Assembly: GCA_946478915.1 (NCBI GenBank)
Contig: CAMLER010000249.1
Coordinates: forward strand, 1 to 7,246
From: an uncultured Chryseolinea sp.
GTDB taxonomy: Bacteria > Bacteroidota > Bacteroidia > Cytophagales > Cyclobacteriaceae
Length of the DNA: 7,246 bases
Direction: 5' to 3'
The notes beneath the pieces were generated by a model. It was not told where the DNA came from. It did no database searches and saw only the letters and a list, made by a program, of their open reading frames with translations. The position numbers and the translations under genes are program-made. Shown here in pieces: positions 6,689 through 7,246 of this stretch (positions are counted from its first letter, which is position 1; each line of letters begins with the position of its first letter).

Positions 6689-6710
6689 TAGGTCATTCTT
6701 ATCGGACCTA
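6689..6710. other. Inverted repeat, 6-bp arms
   Basis: TAGGTC (6689-6694) and GACCTA (6705-6710) are perfect reverse complements separated by 10 bases. No T-tract follows directly, so it is not a terminator by itself. It is the first of three consecutive hairpins that end in a T-run at 6790-6794 and might be the 5' part of a small RNA or a regulator site. Confidence 0.4.
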
Positions 6711-6730
6711 TGTTGCGGTGGAATTCTGGT

Positions 6731-6750
6731 AGTCTAGTTGATTTCAGACT
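6731..6750. other. Inverted repeat, 5-bp arms
   Basis: AGTCT (6731-6735) pairs perfectly with AGACT (6746-6750) around a 10-base loop. Alone it is weak and could be chance; its interest is its position between two other hairpins with similar spacing. Confidence 0.3.
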
Positions 6751-6763
6751 CTTTGTATGAACG

Positions 6764-6794
6764 AGCTCCGAATTACTGAGTTAACGGAGTTTTT
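6764..6794 (+). terminator. Candidate intrinsic terminator with T5 tail
   Basis: CTCCG (6766-6770) pairs with CGGAG (6785-6789), extended outward by G-T and A-T pairs. Inside, TTA (6773-6775) can pair with TAA (6782-6784) after a two-base bulge, leaving a 6-base loop. The right arm runs directly into TTTTT at 6790-6794. The shape fits a + strand Rho-independent terminator, either as a second terminator of the glycosyltransferase transcript or of a small RNA made from the preceding 100 bp. Confidence 0.5.
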
Positions 6795-6864
6795 AACAAA
6801 AGGTCCAAGAAATGAATTGATGAAATTCACATTTGGTAGAATATTTTTCGAGTGGAGCCATGCC

Positions 6865-6893
6865 GGAAGCCTCAATAGAGGCTTTCAGCTTTT
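6865..6893 (+). terminator. Candidate intrinsic terminator, 9-bp stem with tetraloop
   Basis: GGAAGCCTC (6865-6873) pairs with GAGGCTTTC (6878-6886) around the loop AATA, with one G-T wobble. It is the strongest stem in the window. The T-run (TTTT, 6890-6893) comes after four intervening bases (6886-6889: C, A, G, C, the first of which is paired), so the tail is not ideal. It may be a backup terminator insulating the gene that begins at 7009. Confidence 0.5.
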
Positions 6894-7008
6894 GTAATGT
6901 GTTGTAAGAAGAAATCCAAATAATATTTCTAACCGACATGTAGGGGAGGAGTTATCACGCCTTTATCGAATTTAAAGAGGAGCGCAGCGTCACAATACTT
7001 TTTCAACA

Positions 7009-7246
7009 ATGGAAAGAGGGTCAGACATTTCTCAAAAAAAGTTTAATCCGAAAATCTATTTCATTATCGGCTGGATAATGCTAATGGCCATGGCCTTGTG
7101 CTGGTCGATTGATAACTCCATCGTTTTGATTCTTGCAGGTGGTGCAACGTATTTTATTTTCCTGGGCTTCTACGCTATTTCACGCGGAAACAGATCAGGC
7201 AATTGGGAGAAATCTCAAAACTTTCGCTCAGATGCTTTTACTACCA
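7009..7246 (+). CDS. Partial membrane protein, 3' end outside window
   Basis: The first 79 codons of a frame that stays open to the window end. The N-terminus MERGSDISQKKFNPKIYF is polar and basic, then two hydrophobic segments are visible at about residues 17-33 (IYFIIGWIMLMAMALCW) and 37-57 (SIVLILAGGATYFIFLGFY). A polar stretch with SRGNRSGNWEKSQNFRSD follows. The product is thus a membrane protein or a protein with a two-helix N-terminal anchor; I do not recognise the family. In-frame TAA at 6973-6975 and no ATG, GTG or TTG between it and 7009 fix this ATG as the likely start. The purine-rich AAAGAGGAG lies 26 bases upstream, too far for a normal ribosome binding site. TACTTTTT at 6996-7003, one mismatch from the Bacteroidota -7 element, lies five bases before the ATG, with TTTA 21 bp further upstream. 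The preceding terminator-like hairpins suggest its own transcription unit. Confidence 0.7.
   Translation, partial: MERGSDISQKKFNPKIYFIIGWIMLMAMALCWSIDNSIVLILAGGATYFIFLGFYAISRGNRSGNWEKSQNFRSDAFTT

Larger units (their letters stand above)
6636..7008. other. 373-bp intergenic region with hairpins, no confident gene
   Basis: Between the second glycosyltransferase and the partial membrane protein I see no open frame with protein-like features I would call a gene. The first 50 bases are very T-rich. Four inverted repeats follow at 6689-6710, 6731-6750, 6764-6791 and 6865-6886. The right-hand part has two purine-rich Shine-Dalgarno-like stretches (around 6943-6951 and 6974-6982) without a start codon at normal distance. 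A 46-codon frame at 6757-6897 covers two of the hairpins and is treated as doubtful. Confidence 0.7.

Noticed and set aside
6714..6790. tRNA-Leu-like stretch (GCGGTGGAATT, then GGTAG) in the intergenic region
   Set aside because: The resemblance is limited to the D-arm. I find no 7-bp acceptor stem, no proper anticodon arm and no TTCGA-type T-loop at the right distance.
6943..6982. Two Shine-Dalgarno-like purine runs as ribosome binding sites
   Set aside because: No start codon follows at 5-12 bases, and the only sound frame starts at 7009, 26 bases beyond the second run. Bacteroidota also rarely rely on such sites.

Overview
The window looks like a chromosomal piece of a Bacteroidota genome, most likely Cytophagales. 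The evidence is gene content: a BatA-type double-transmembrane protein, two DUF4199 membrane proteins, a divergent dihydroorotase-like protein and membrane-anchored family 2 glycosyltransferases. Moderate base composition, the absence of strong Shine-Dalgarno sites and an AT-rich heptad repeat in the leading intergenic DNA agree with this. I see no transposase, integrase, CRISPR array, rRNA or convincing tRNA. The order-level assignment is inference.

Layout: positions 1-157 are non-coding and hold a 7-bp tandem repeat and a possible promoter element. Six genes on the + strand follow: (1) a BatA/von Willebrand A membrane protein, 158-2152; (2) a dihydroorotase homologue that has lost most metal-binding and catalytic residues, 2232-3491; (3, 4) two tandem DUF4199 four-helix membrane proteins, 3506-4030 and 4037-4573; (5) a polyprenyl-phosphate-type GT2 glycosyltransferase starting with TTG one base after the previous stop, 4575-5612; (6) a second GT2 glycosyltransferase with a membrane C-terminus, 5673-6635. 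Genes 2-5 are separated by 14, 6 and 1 bp and are very likely one transcript. The 79-bp and 60-bp gaps before genes 2 and 6 are compatible with either read-through or separate promoters.

After gene 6 come 373 bp without a confident gene. They contain several hairpins, of which two or three look like intrinsic terminators, and one could be the 3' end of a small structured RNA. At 7009 a new + strand membrane protein begins and runs off the window end.

Taken together this is a cell-envelope cluster: an extracytoplasmic-sensing or scaffold-like vWA protein, two small membrane proteins and two lipid/glycan glycosyltransferases. The predicted non-catalytic dihydroorotase is the odd member. It is unlikely to make dihydroorotate by itself, so it either supports aspartate transcarbamoylase or another dihydroorotase, as noncatalytic homologues do elsewhere, or has an unknown role. 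That residue loss is the most informative observation here. I do not see a clear new defence or mobile system.
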